From: Strigops habroptila
Taxonomy: Eukaryota; Chordata; Aves; Psittaciformes; Psittacidae
DNA length: 64,000 bases
Direction: 5' to 3'
Assembly: GCF_004027225.2 (NCBI RefSeq)
Contig: NC_044288.2
Coordinates: 15,014,744 to 15,078,743 of the forward strand
Part shown: positions 28,101-41,600 of the stretch, piece after piece
Layout of the letters: every line of letters starts with the position of its first letter
Position numbering within the stretch: position 1 is the stretch's first letter
Program-made: the position numbers and the translations under genes
Notes under the pieces: model-generated
Databases searched by the model: none
Seen by the model: the letters and a program-made list of their open reading frames with translations, nothing else
What the model was told of the DNA's origin: nothing

Positions 28101-30489
28101 CTCATGAATTCCTCCCATGTGCATGTGCCTCTCTCATCCATTTCTATCAGCATTCCACTATAATTTATTATTAGTTAAGAATTAATAGACACTTGGAAGT
28201 ATAATGTTACATTTTTCTTTTCTGGTGCTCTGAAGCATTTCTTGCAGCAGATCAAGCATTAAATCTGTCATGTAAACACATTATTTTGTCATGTAATGCA
28301 TTATGATCGCACACTACCAGGAAAATGAAAAGCACTTAATGGTTTGTGTTTGATGTGTACTGTCAACAAAACTCAGGAAGAATTTGTAAGGTGTCATAGT
28401 TTAATGAGTACCTGTTTAATAGGGTTTGCCATATCATTCAAAAATGTGGCTTTACGGGAGACATGTGATACAATGAATTTCGATGTGAACTATAAAACCC
28501 AATCTAGATCTACAGGCTTCTACACAGCAAAGATAATAAGAGCCAGGGAACTGTTTGTAAGCAGTAAATCATGACCTTTTCTCGTTTTCTCTTGGAATAT
28601 TCCTCTCTCCTTCATCAGGTTTTATGAAGCTGCAGGGATCATGTCTGAAAGTGTCATCCAGTATCTTTGCATTCTAGTAGAATAACTCAGCTATAGGCAG
28701 GAGATGAATGAATTAGAGAGTAGAGCAAGCTGATAAATACGAACCCTACCAAGCACCCAGCCACTGACAAGCCTGGCAAACTTTAAAGGAAAAGAAATAA
28801 CCTAAGAGTTTGTTAATGGCTTGGGAAAGATTCAGTGAGTTGGTTTCTAGGAGGAATCTCAACCAAGCAGACTCTTCGCAAAAGCTCCCCACACCTAGAC
28901 AGAGATATTGCAACAGCAGCACAAAAAAAGGCAAAAATATGAACACAGATTGAATTTCTTCTCCCTTTCCTCCCCAGGATGCTGCTGGGAGCACCTCCTG
29001 CAAACCTAAACAGCATGTGATGTGATAAGACAAAATCCAGAGAGATGCCTGAAGACAAAGCCCAGCCCTGTCATTAGCCCACAGAAAAAACAGCCAAGCA
29101 GTGCTTATGCTGCAGAAAAGGGAGGCCCTGCACCTTCCCAGCATCTTGCTTCTAGTATTAAAATTGATTTAAACTTTTCCAATATCACTGCTGTCACAGG
29201 ACCTTCCTGGGCTTCATAATCCATACATCCATGTTGGGCACCTCTCAGTAAGCTTAACAAACCAGCTCCATTTCTCTTCAGCATTGGAAGGGTTTTGTTC
29301 CCTGTGAAGTCTGTCTGAAGGAGGCAACCACAGCAGAGCAGACTCCCAGGCAAAGCAGAGGAGCATAGACATCACCCAGATATATCCTCAGCTCGTTCAG
29401 CTGTGGCCATTGTGTTCCCCATAGCTGTGCTTAAGCACTGGTCCAGCTAGGACAGAGCCTCCATGTCTAAGTCAGTGAGGTTTTATACAGCCAGGATGTT
29501 TTCTCTAACAGTGCTATTTAGCCTAACTGTACTTTCAAATCCACACTGCAGACAAAGTCTTATACTGAGTCTCTATGATAAGAGTCGAGAGTCTTGCACA
29601 TAGTTAGCAATGTCCTGCTGAGTTCTGAAGTTCTCCACAAAAGAGCATCCCCCACCTTCCATCAGGTGGGCTGGGCCACCTTCTGGACCAGTCCTGTCCT
29701 GCCTTCCTCAACTATGGAGGGAACAAAAGTAACCACACACCAAGTGGACCCAAGTCAGAGCTCCTCTTGACCTCATGGTTCATAGGATAGAGTCTTAAAA
29801 ACCTCTCTTCAGAGGGCTTTGGTTAGAACTCATCCAGACCTGATGCAATTAAATGCTCTAAGTCATTAATACTAACAAGATTTACTGCTCCCCATTTACA
29901 AATGATTTGCATTTTTATGCATTCTTTTAGCATGGATCATCACGAATTTCTTTGGTATTCATGAGGTTGCAATTTGCGTATTTCCATAATTACCTCATCA
30001 TAGTCTTCATTAGATAATGGACCAAGGGCATAAAACACCAAGCAGAATTCCAAAGCAGTATTGATTCACCACTCCAGTGGGAGACTGATTTCCCCTTGTC
30101 CTTGAAGCAGAGCTCACAGGAAAGCCTTGGAAAAGAGCTCTGTCCCAGAATAGGCTAGGGCTTACAGGTTGAAATGAGAAAAAATCAAACCAGTAAATCT
30201 ATGCTTGATCATTACAGCCTATGGGAGTTTCCCTACCCTCCATACTAAGCCCATTGAAAAGTTCTTTGCACAGCTCCCCTGGGTTTAATAAGATTATACC
30301 ATGTGCATTATAAGCTAAGAAATCACAATCATTTCAGTTCCACGGCTTTTAAAGCAGGACACAGCTGAGAGATGAAGGGCTCACACAAACACACTCTGCA
30401 CACCAGGTCCAAAAACAGCTTGGACACTCCTTCACACCAGGACACTTTCATTCTGTCCCCTAAGAGAAATATTGCTTCCAAAAACTAAC
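16165..30489. other. No gene recognised (14.3 kb)
   Basis: There are only short unrelated open frames and low-complexity patches, such as an AT-rich, T-rich stretch around 25700-25800. Overlapping frames on both strands at 16916-17507 have no family motif and no consistent splice structure. No CR1 core or LTR terminus was recognised. The interval is probably intergenic. Confidence 0.5.
21791..21840. repeat. 20-bp tandem repeat, 2.5 copies
   Basis: Units at 21791-21810 and 21811-21830 read gag(t/c)(t/a)tccacatccctgatg. A half copy follows at 21831-21840. Copies differ at only two positions, so the duplication is recent relative to the 10.4-kb array. Confidence 0.85.
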
Positions 30490-30494
30490 CCAAC

Positions 30495-31745
30495 CCAAGC
30501 TTCAGGAGTAGTCAGCGTGGATTCACCAAAGGGAAATTATGCTTAATCAACCTGATTGCTTTCTACGATGGCACAACTGGCTGAATAGATGAGGGGAGAG
30601 TAGTGGATGAATAGTGGGGAGAGTCTGGGACTACCTGGACTTCAGCAAGGCCCTCAACATTTTGACATCCTCATAGGCAAGCTCAGGAAGTGCGGGCTGG
30701 ACAAGTGGAGTGGATTGAGAACTGGTTGAATGGCAGGTCTCATAAGGTTGTGGCCAGTGGCACAGGGTCTACTTGGAGACGTGTAACTAGCGGCATCTCC
30801 CAAGAACTAATACTGCATCCTGTATTGTTTCATTTATTCATCAGTGACTTGGATGCAGGGATAGCGTGCATCCTCAGCAAGTGTGCTGACGATGCAAAAC
30901 TGGGAGGAGTGGTTGGTACCCCAGAGAGCTGTGCTGTCATTCAAGAGAATCTAGACAGGAGAGATGGGCAGAGAGAAACCTTTTCACATTCAACAAATGC
31001 AGGTGCAGGGTCCTCCACTTGGAGAGGAAGAACACCATGCATCAGTACAGGCTGGGGGCTGACCTTCTAGAAAGCAGCTCTGCCGAGAAGGACCTAGGAG
31101 ACCTGGTGGACAACGAGTTGTCCATGAGCCCGCAATGTGCCCTTGTGGCCAAGCAGACCAATGGTGTCCTGGGCTGCATTAGGAATAGCATTGCTGGCAG
31201 GTCGAGGGAGGTAATCCTCCATCTCCACTGAGCCCTGGTGAGGTCTCCCCTGACATACTATGTCCAGTTCTGGGCTCCCCAGTACAAGAGAGACATGGAG
31301 CTCCTGGAGCAAGTCAAGTTGCTTGTCTGGAGCACCTCTTGTATGAGGAAAGGCTGAGGGAGCTGGGTCTGTTCAACCTAGGGAAGAGAAGGCTCAGGGG
31401 AGATCTGATCAATGTATATAGATAACTACAGGGAGGATGTCAAGAGGATGGGGCCAGACTCCTCTCAGTCATACCAGGCAATAGGATGAGAGGCAACAGG
31501 CATGAGCTGAAACACAGGAAGTTCCACCTGAACATGAGAAAGAACTTCTTTACTTGTGAGGGTGACTGAGCACTGGAATAGGTTACTCAGAGAGGCTGTG
31601 AAGTTTCCTTCCCTGGAGATATTCAAGAGCTGTCTGAACACAATCCTGATTAATGTGCTCTAGGTGACCCTGCTTGAGCAGGGAGGTTGGAACAGATACC
31701 TTCACTGGTCCCTTCCAAACTCAACCATGCTGTGATTCATGGATA
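30495..31745 (+). mobile_element. 5'-truncated CR1 LINE
   Basis: This plus-strand CR1 copy covers the end of ORF2 and the 3' UTR. It begins near 'gcgtggattcaccaaaggga' and passes through reverse-transcriptase coding sequence. It then reads 'gtccagttctgggctcccca', and ends with 'cttccaaactcaaccatgct' and 'gtgattcatgg' around 31740. The 5' truncation is typical of target-primed reverse transcription. Frame changes and stops make it inactive. Confidence 0.93.
30690..31231 (+). pseudogene. Decayed CR1 ORF2 reverse-transcriptase remnant
   Basis: The frame 30690-31070 translates to a recognisable CR1 palm segment: WIENWLNGRSHKVV, a VTSGISQ block, LFISDLDAGI, and a metal-binding motif reading CADDAKLGG. 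The usual CR1 form is FADDTKLGG, so the aromatic position before ADD has become Cys. Downstream similarity continues in a different frame (31019-31231), showing a frameshift. It is a fossil with no likely product and is not a host gene. Confidence 0.85.
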
Positions 31746-32370
31746 ATTCACTAGTGCACTGGACGGAGAGAGAGATGAATTTCATGAACATAAAATCCTT
31801 TTTGTGTACTTGGGAATGGATATGAACAGATTTAAAATTAACAGGCTTAGTTCACTGCTGGGCAAGTGATCTAAAACGTCCAATAAATAATTCACCCCAG
31901 CAACATACATCACTATGCAGCCTGGTCTGTGACGCCAACCATGTCAGGGGAAAAGGGAGGGTCTCACATGGTGAAAGAGAGACAACTTAATTCAGTGCAA
32001 ACTGAATAATCCAAAATCCCATAAATGATTCATCACTGGATTAAAAGCTATAGATTTCTGCATAAAATTCTCTGCCCTGCATTAAATATGCAGATGATTG
32101 TGTAATGTTTATTAACTACTGGATAGCTTAGTTAAGAATGACACCAGCTCTGGTCCTTGAGAACAACTCTGAAGCCATGAATCTTGATTAGATTTACATC
32201 TAAGCATGAAAGAGGTTACTTTCAAGGGTTCAAGGTTCACTAACATCAGTAGAGCTACAGAGCACCAGTATATGAGAGAGGAGAGCCAGGCCTTAGTATT
32301 TTTTTGGTTTAGAAGAACATAACTATAGACAGGCCTTATTCCCTGGTTTGGATTACCTACCCTACCCCTC

Positions 32371-32635
32371 TTTTCCTAGGCATTAATAAAAAAAATTTTC
32401 AAACCCACAAAAACCTAGAAAAAAACCCACCACAACAAAAACATCAAACTCAAACAACCAAAAAACTCACACTCACAACCCTTTCCTTTATTCTAGATAT
32501 TAAAAAAGAAAAAGATCTCTTTTTTTAAATAGCAGGAGAATTAATTCTTTCCTTCTTAGGGAAAAAAAAACCCAACCAACCAAACAAAAAAACCCCAGCA
32601 AACAAAAAGCCCAAGCAAACAAAAAACATTTTGGG
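32371..32635. repeat. A/C-rich simple sequence (CAAA/CCAA type)
   Basis: The stretch is dominated by runs such as aaaacc, ccaaccaacc and aagcaaacaaa with interspersed A tracts. It is low complexity and has no clear fixed unit. Confidence 0.7.
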
Positions 32636-35429
32636 AAGTGATGGACTTTCCTTCCCCTTGGAGAAGTCTCTTGCTTGAAAGACTAAAGAAAGTCAATGAA
32701 CTTACACCAGAGATCATTTCCCAGCACCCTCCTCCCCAGCCCTTCCAATGGTTTTTGCACACTCCAGCTTGCATCCAGTGTCTTTGTGGCCTCCTATCTC
32801 AGCTTCAAATCACTGGGAGTTCTTTTAAGCCTAGCTTGCCACAGGGTAAGGAGATGAGCCTTCCTACCAAAGGGCTCTCTGTAGGAAGCCCCACTGTAAT
32901 CTCATTGTTTCTCACAGTTTTAAGCACCCCCCAAAGTGGTCATTTGGAGGGCCCCTTGCCAAGACCGCCACCCTTTGTCATGAACTTGATAGCAGGAAGG
33001 AAAGAATGAAGAGATGAGCTATGGGATGGCTAGAGGTTGACATTTCTTTTGCCAGGTCACTGCTGCTGCAGTGATTGCAGGAGGTTCTGTGTCTTGGGGT
33101 TTGTTCTAAATCAGCAAGAGAAACCAAAGCCATGCTGCTCCCAGCTGGGGTTAGACATTGGTGGGAAGAGGAAACCAAGAAGTGCAGGGTCACCATGGCC
33201 TCAGTAGCACAGGAAAATCGGGATGTGACTGAGACTTCAAGGACACATAAGCCAGAGCCTACACCAAGCATACTGAAAGTGTGCCTTGGAGCCAGCCATG
33301 AGCTGAGCTCCCGATTGGGATCTTCATCACGACTAGAGGAGGCTTCATTTCTTCTGCTTGGTGGCAGAAAATCTGCAACACCTTTACAGCCTCTTCTATT
33401 CTCTCCAGTCGTTTCTCTGTTCTGTCTCTGTAGCTCAATTTTGCCCTCTGCTGTCACGGCTGCGGCAGCACGTCCCGTTTCCTCTTCCTACAAGGCTAAA
33501 ATTTTCCACTTTTTCATGCATTCATCTCACACCGTGCGGTTATCTCTGTTCTTTCCCAAAGCCCCATGATGGTATTTATTCTTATTTCTAATTTCCTATG
33601 TACTCAGCCACATTCTTCCCTTCTGCTTGCTCTTTCTTAAGCTCCAATTAGACTCCACCTTTGGAACCCAGAGATTTATTTATATTAACCTTAAAAAATG
33701 CCTAGAAAAGCACATTAAAGCTAAGAAAAAAACCTGGAAACATAATGAAATGTGCTGCTGAGATGGAAAGGGATCATCAGAGCAGTCAGCTCCAATAAAG
33801 CTTATTAAGAAACGTCTCATTAATCTCAAAACAATATTTAATTTATTACGCTGGTTTCTCTGTAAGAGATTTGTATTCCTAACTCAATGCTTGCCTTTTG
33901 CTTTCTCCCAGTACTTCCTCCTGTTTTCTCATTACCCAGTCCCAAATTATCCAGATCTCCCTTTTTAATTGCTTTTCTGTACCTCCTCCATACTAATCGG
34001 GTAGTTCAGTCATTATCTCTTCATGTCAGACCTCCTTTACCCATTTTTAATCACTCTTTTTGATACAGACAATTGTCCACGAAGTACTGAGGTCCAGTAA
34101 AAATTATTACTTGGACCAAAACCTAAATCCTTTATTAATTAACCACCTCGCTCCACGGAGCAGAGCCAGACTCCCCAGATATAACACCAGTTAGGCTTGA
34201 GACGGACTCTGAACGAATTAAAACGTGCTTTGCTCTAGCCACAGGCTCCCAGCACAAGCCCATAAACACTGCAATAACTTCAGCAGCTCAAAGCACTGTG
34301 GAGAGACATTAAACCTGCATGATTTCAGGTCTTAGTGCTGTCAGTTTGAGAGGTGGCAGGAGACAAGGTCTGGGGGGACCGGAGCTTTGGGGAAACGCAC
34401 AGCAGTTATAAAGCAAATGGCTTTGCTTGTTGGCATTTTCTAAGAGGTATGGGAGGCCAGGGTGAAGGTGTTCATGGGGAGACTTTGCAGCAAGACCTGC
34501 TTCAGTGAGTTCAACAAGCAGCAAAAAGTTGTAGCAAAGCAACTCTCGAGGAAACCTGCACCCCACAACACAACAGCACGAACCTCACAGCACTACCAGG
34601 GGCCAGGCTGCCTTTGGTCACAGTTTTTGCAGTCTGAAACACTGGCCCTATTACTGCTTTGCAGCTTATACCCTGTGTATTGCTTTAACTGGAGGCTTTT
34701 CTTGACTGCAGTGCTTTATCTTTACTCAAATGCACTGCTGCTTTGCCTTCCAAGGTAAAAGTCTTCAAAATAAAGACCAACACTTCCAGATGCCAACGAC
34801 ATAGTCTCTGACAGCCTTTTCTTTCTAAAAACCTGCTGCTTTCATTAAGTCTTTCTTCAGTAGACCCAGAAACTTGATCCTGAGACTTCTGTTGCTTTTG
34901 GAAAACAGCATTTCTTTTTCCTCCAGCTACATTTTAAAAAGCTTCCTTTCACCTTTCACTGAACATACTGACAGCCTGGGTCAGCTTCTCAAGAATCACT
35001 CCAATGCATTTTCATTTAAATATAACCCTCCCAGAGTCCTTGCTTCCAATTGCCACTCTAAACCCAAAACTCAGTCTCAGTAATTGGGGTGGATAAAAAG
35101 ATAAATAAAAATGCTCAGCAACATAAGTTACACTTACAGCTCCCTTACAGCGTTTCTGGGCTGCATTTCCACATGGCTGAGCAGATCAAACTCACTTTGT
35201 TGGCTCTTATTTCTTCTGCCCTTGTGCAGCTCCACAGAGCAGGGCTTTCAAGTCCAGCCAGCACCACAGCAAATGTGCTAGAACCTTCCCAAGCAAGAGC
35301 CAGCCCTGCTCTGAAGAAGTCATTAGTGAAGAACTAATTAATAAGAGCAAAAGGATTGGCCCAGCCTTGCCAATTGGAAGATGCAAGATATTGCTGCCTT
35401 AATTAGCAGGTTTACTTGAGGGGAGAAAG

Positions 35430-35446
35430 AAAAAAAAAAAAAAAAA
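35430..35446. repeat. A17 homopolymer tract
   Basis: An uninterrupted run of A follows a GA-rich lead-in. I could not tie it to a retroposed element. Confidence 0.85.
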
Positions 35447-37067
35447 GCTTTATTTTAAAGGAGTACATCAAAAATTTGGGGGCTTTTCTGGGTTTCCCCC
35501 TTTTATTTCTTACATATTCATGTTGGATTCATGCTTAGAAGCAGAATTGGGTGCCAGGTCCCTGGGTTTAGCACATGCTGTGTATTGAGGCAGTGGCAGC
35601 CACATTAACCAGTGTGGGACAGACACAGGTCTCAGCTGAGCAAAGCCAGCCCGGACCCTGCAGGCCACATCCTCTGTTTGGAGACTCTCTTTTGCCTCCC
35701 ACAGCACTGCCAGACCACGGATGGTGAACCCAGGCAAGCCTGAGAGGGACCCCAAAGAGGAACCTCCTCGCCTCCCACTAACCCATGGCCTGTGAGAAGA
35801 TGCTGCAGAGTCAAAAAGCCTCACCGTAGCCCTGAGCATGACTAGCGGGGAAGTCCGGAGCTGCCACACAATGTTTTCTTCTGATCAAATGCTATTCCCA
35901 CAATATGCTCTTATTTCAACTTGTCATTGCCCAGACATGCCATAGGAGAGACTGGTGGACTCAAGGCAATGGAGATAACAGTGTCATGGACTTGAACTTT
36001 CTCCCATGCCATTCCCATAGTTACTGCAGCAGTGGTGAGGACCCTGATAAGATACACCAAAGCTCTGCAGCATATCCCATATATGATCCCCCAGCTGCCA
36101 TGGCCAGCTCCACTTTGTTAATGTCCCCAGGCTGATTACCAACTCAGTCTGTTTTTTAAAGCCTAAATCTCAATTGAGCTGAAACACAAGCAAAAGCCCC
36201 CTCAGAAATGGTGTAAATAGTGTGGTGAAATGATGGGCTTTGTTCTGCCATGCACTGCATATCTGCCCCACAGACACTCAAAGGTTCCAGTTTTCCCAGC
36301 TGAGTAGAAGACAAGGTTAGTACTGCAGAACTATTTTCTCCCCCACAACCCTTCTGTCCCACTAGAAGCAGCAGAAGGTGAATGCCAAACTTCTTTTTCT
36401 TCACTGTTTTTAGTGTTCCCGGAGCCTTTCCATGGAGGTCACAGGACGCTTTGCTGCTCAGAAACACTGAGGTGGCTTCACCCACCTCACACAGGCACCT
36501 GAAGCAACAGCCAAGTATCCAAGATGTGGCTGTGCTTGTGTTGTGCATCTCACTTGTAACATCTCTAAAAGATAAACGGGCAGACAGAGCAATGCTAAGT
36601 TGTGACTCAGTGCTGGAGCCCTATATAATGCACCCTGGGGCTGCAAGGTGCAGTTTTGCATTGCCAGCAGACTCCACCACAAGAGCTGCTGGATTTTGCA
36701 GGTCATTGTTGTGAGGACCAAAAGGTAACTCCAAACAAAAGACTGGGAACCCCTATGCACATTGATGGGAGAGACAAAGATTTACAAATGAGTGGTATAG
36801 AGATTTGTGGGGGTAGGGTAGAAAAATTTCTCTGCAGGTTGGTCTTCTGGGCATTTTCCCACCTCTGGAAATGCTGCAGTACTTCTTTGGAGAGCTGAGA
36901 CAGCACACCAGTCATTCCAACATCTGGGGAATAACTAACTCCTGTTCAAATGCCTTAGGATGTAGCATAATAAATACAATCGCTAGCAGTAAATTACAAA
37001 GTTTATTAACATAGTCTCCAAGGGTCATTCAAACATGCTGAATCACAGGCAGCGCTGGTACCCCTTA

Positions 37068-37211
<144 letters not shown>

Positions 37212-38284
37212 TTATTTTTTTCTCTCTTCTTTTCCTTGCAATATAAGTTATATTCAAGGAAGAATATTAGTAAAATTGGAGAAAAACAAATTCCGTTGTG
37301 TAACATGGTAGTAGTGAGAAGGCAGATACCAGAAACACCTATGAATAATGTATAGGTGTTCTACTCAAAGAAGCTTCTGTATGCAAACTTTTAAAGGTGA
37401 TACAGCATAATTTGCACAAAGGTTTTAAATTCTGTAGTTGAAGCTTGGGCCTTTGGTTTACACCCATTGATATTTTGAAGGCTCATAAGTAGCTCTCTAT
37501 GTAGCATGAGACAGAACCTTTTAATTTTCCACGGCATCTACAGATGATGTAGGAACTCTTCACAGGGAAAACATGTTGTTTTCTCCTTCAGTACCACTGA
37601 AAACTTTTCCAAGGTCTTCTGCTGCTCCACGGCTGTAGTGAGAAGCACAGATCACTATGGATAGGGCAAAAGCACATTGCTGCTTCAGAAAATCCTGTCT
37701 TATATGTAACGCTGGCAAATTCCCATTGGAACAAACCAGAAGCTACTGAATCCACCGACTTCAATGATGCAGTGACTATTTTTTATTACGAGAGAATTAT
37801 TTACCTTGCTTGCATTCTTCTAACAGATAGGAAAGGGCTGTTCAGATCTTATAATGACAGCTGTAGGGTAACCACCATGGGATTCAGAAGGGAGTCCTTC
37901 CAGAGCATTGAAGAACTTCAGCAGCTGGTACTTACTGTTATGTAGTGACCCCAGGTTAAGGAAGTACATAACATGCTTTATTCTTTGATCAAGTACCAGA
38001 GCATGACCCTGGTGGGGTTATTTTAAAGAAAAGAAGAGATAACTGGTTCTGATGATCAACCAGCAAAATAACTGCTCAAAAGGGATCATTGCTACATAGA
38101 AACAGTATCTGGGAACCACTGTTTGATTTTCTGGTGTTATCTGAAGCTGGCTCATAACACGACTTTGGGTCATCACCACCATAAGCCGGTACCACACCCA
38201 TTACAATCAGTGGCCAATGCTTTCCTGCCTCTAAGAAAAATTACATTGCAACTTTTAATAGGAAATTACAAAATGGATTACCTT

Positions 38285-38290
38285 TTTATT
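38285..38290 (-). terminator. TIMD4: Candidate poly(A) signal of gene A
   Basis: TTTATT on the plus strand gives AATAAA on the minus strand about 220 nt after the predicted TAG stop of gene A. It is the first canonical hexamer I found downstream. Other hexamers further on (about 37977 and 37783) could also be used. Confidence 0.4.
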
Positions 38291-38509
38291 ATAAACTTCT
38301 TTGTGTGTTTACCTGGAAGCAAAATGATATTAATGTCACAATGGCAAAAGAAATCTGTAATTCTAATGAATCTGTCAAATGAGTTCAGGAGCTAAGATAG
38401 AAAGTTGCAAAATTTCTTTGGGCTAAGCAGGAAATAAAGGATTTCGTTCTGATTTAAGTAACACCAATGCCTGTCAAGAGCAATTCCAGGAAACTATGGG
38501 ACCACTTTA

Positions 38510-38637
38510 CTACAAAGCAAGAGCCAAGAAGATGAGCCAGACCTGCAACAAGTGAGTGAACAGGTTCTTTTCACAGTCTTCCTCCTGCTGCATCCCCACC
38601 AGCTCATGGTCCCTGGTCTCTTCGTGGTGACACAGTC
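38510..38637 (-). CDS. TIMD4: Gene A exon 7: cytoplasmic tail and stop
   Basis: The acceptor CCTTACTTCAG lies 153 bp after exon 6, and the frame stays open to TAG at 38512-38510. The tail contains HHEETRDHEL, MQQEEDCEKNLFTH and a final hydrophobic LLQVWLIFLALAL. Acidic residues followed by LFT resemble the C-terminus of mammalian TIM-4, where the protein ends just after that motif. Here 14 further residues follow. There is no tyrosine, in keeping with the limited signalling role of the TIM-4 tail. A further splice from within this exon cannot be excluded. Confidence 0.65.
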
Positions 38638-41600
38638 CTGAAGTAAGGACAGCAACCCCCATAAAATGAACAGAGCGCTGTCACGGGGGCCATGGCAGAT
38701 TTACCAGAAGATTAAACAGAGATACAGAAGGACATTTGCACTAGGCCAGCATTAGAAACATTAACCCATTATGTGCTTAGGGTTACTTACGTTTCCGAAA
38801 CAACGAGAGCACCAATATGAAAATAATGGGCACCGCAACGAGACAGGCAATGAGAAGGACATAGATGGGAAACTGGAAGGGTGAAGACAAAAAGAGTGAA
38901 AAGGCTTTAGAAGCAAGTTTACTCCAGACCTATTCATGGAGGAGTGAGTTGCCCTAGTGGCTCTTAAATATCTGCTTTGGGCTGGAGTTGGCAATGTTTT
39001 TCTGAGCTTGCCTGTATAAAGTATGGAGAAGACACACCAGGTTGATCATGATAAACAACATGTATTACCTGATAAGTATTTAATACATCTTCTGATGCAT
39101 TTGAGCCCAGATTTATCCCACTTAACATGAACTTCTTAATAAGGTGTCTAAAGAGCTTAATCAACCTCATCCTTCTCTTAATTGGAGACAGAGAAGTGTA
39201 ACAACCATCCTAAGTTGCCTTTTGCCTGGTCACACCTCGAGGATGCTATCTCTGCCTCTCTTACAGAGGTGTCAGGGCAATGCGGTTTTTCTGAAGTGTC
39301 CAAGGTAGATAGATGGGATGGTCACAGGCTTTGGCTCTATCCACTGGAAAGATTAATAGATGGCTCCTGAGCTTCTAAACAGAAGTTTGAGCTACTTTTT
39401 CTAAACACTGTCACTTTAGTGTGAATACATCGAAAATCACTAACATGTCCTGCTTCCTTCTGGCCTCAAGTTAAACAGTCTTGAAACTTAGAGGAGGTTT
39501 TACCTTAGCTCCATTACCATCATGTTTCTCAGCCGTGCCATCTGAACTTGATAAAATCCCTGAAAATAACAGAGATGATAGAAATTATTACTGGCACAGT
39601 CATCTCAAGAAGTGAGGCCTTCTGTAGTTGTCAGTGCTTTAGTCAAGGAGTAATGAACTCTGGGGGAATGAGGAGGGCAAAATCTGGCCCTGAGTAGGGG
39701 AAATAAAGCACATTACAATATAAAAAGGAACAATCTGTGTCAGCCACAAATGCTATATCAGGCAGCCAATGGGAAATGTCAATCTTCATCAAGGGAAGAG
39801 GAGGCTTCCCAGGGATAGCTCATGAAGCAAGGCAATAGAAACTTGTCTGCTGTGAACGAGTTTTCACTTCTGTAAGCATGACAAGATGTCATAGAAAGCA
39901 GAGGTAGTAAACAAGGTACAAGTCTAACTGGATGAACTGCTTCAGTTTACTTGGGTCAGATTTATGTGTGATTGCAATTTCTGGTAGCTGCATTAGGACT
40001 AAAAACCACAGGAAACATCTAAATGTTCAGATAACTTACCACAAATTTAAGAAATCTCTATAAAGACGATACATTTTTTTTTTTTCTCTCTCTAGGGATA
40101 TTAAGAACAATTCCGTTCTAGACTTCTAAGCTTTTGAAATTGGGATGAACAGAATGAATGCTCATTGCAGCATTCTACTGTTATCCCATGATCCTACTCT
40201 CTCACTTTTTACAGTGAATTTAAAGTCACAAAAAGTTAATCTAGGTTTGGGCCTTGGCTCATCATGATCTCGTGTTACAAAGTACAGAAGTATTTAAGTA
40301 TTTGGAGCACTTGATCTGTCACAGGAAGCACCCGATGTTTAGCGGCATCTTAAAACCAGGAGTCACTCAACCGAGTGAATCAAAACCTCAGCTTACATCC
40401 TACGACAGGAAAGCTCCTATGCCTTACGTCATGCCCTAGTGTATAGAAAGACTATGATGAGCAGTGCTTTCAGAGGTTTGACAGCAGAACAGCCATGCAG
40501 CCTTCATCTGAGCAAAATGTGCCAGGGACCAGATGAGTCATTTGTGGAGGCACGTATATATGAGTGAAATTTACATGCATGAGACACCCACAATGTCACA
40601 TGATGATGGGGGTGACCAAATGGTCACAAACAATCCCATTATTAAAAAAAAGGGGGGTTATTTTCCTTTCTTTTCTTTTACTTTTCAGAGTATGTCACTC
40701 AGTGAATGAGCTGATCTCCTCCAAACTTCTCAGCTCTGATCAGCTGAGTTGATTTGTCTCCACGTACCAAATAACATGTTTGCATTTTATCAAAGACATG
40801 GACAGGGCCCAGGTAGTTCGTATGCACCTGTAGCTAGAAATTTGCACTGGAGTAGAAAATGGATCATGGCTAAACACTACAGCTAAAAAAATGTATGTAA
40901 TAAAACCCTATCAAGTGCTAAAAATCCCAACCCCTCAATTGAACATTGCATTTTGCCATGCACCTGTTTCATGACACTCCTCTTTTCCTCTTTCAGAAGA
41001 GAAGAGAATTGAAGTTCAGCAGAACTATCCCCAAATACACAAGAAGCACACATCTCACTCTGACATGCATGTCCCACAAGCCAAAATTAAACTTTCTGGC
41101 ATCATGCTCCAGCCTGCCTGATGGGAGCAAGCATTACTTCTTACTTTCCACACTTAAAGGAGCAAGGATTCTCTTTGGGGTCTGAAGTGTGCTTGGCACC
41201 GTTGGGGTTGTTGCTGGTGGAAAAGCAGGTGAAGACAGAAGAGAAACTGAATCAGAGCCTGGTCAGGAGCAACCAGCTGCCCCAGCTAATCCAAGCTATG
41301 TGGCTAGAGTTGTGCTCGGAGGTGGAGGGTTCTCTCATCCATGGGTTTCTCCGCCAGCCACTATACTAACATCAATACAGAGCCCAGCAACAAATTAGCC
41401 TTCCCTTACATTACAAAAAGGCTAAAGTTTGTCTATTTAGTATATTATTTCACAGAATAAGAGGAGACGACTTATGGCTCTTACTAGACAGTGCTCAATC
41501 ATGCTGCACCATTTTCACACATGACAGTTTGGTTCTCGGAAATAGTATGACACAAGTTTTAGCACAGGTGGGACTGCACATGACTCACATAAGCACCATA

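Noticed and set aside
32978-33569. Overlapping 159-codon minus and 164-codon plus frames
   Set aside because: Mutually antisense, without motifs or splice structure. At most one could be real and neither shows a family signature.
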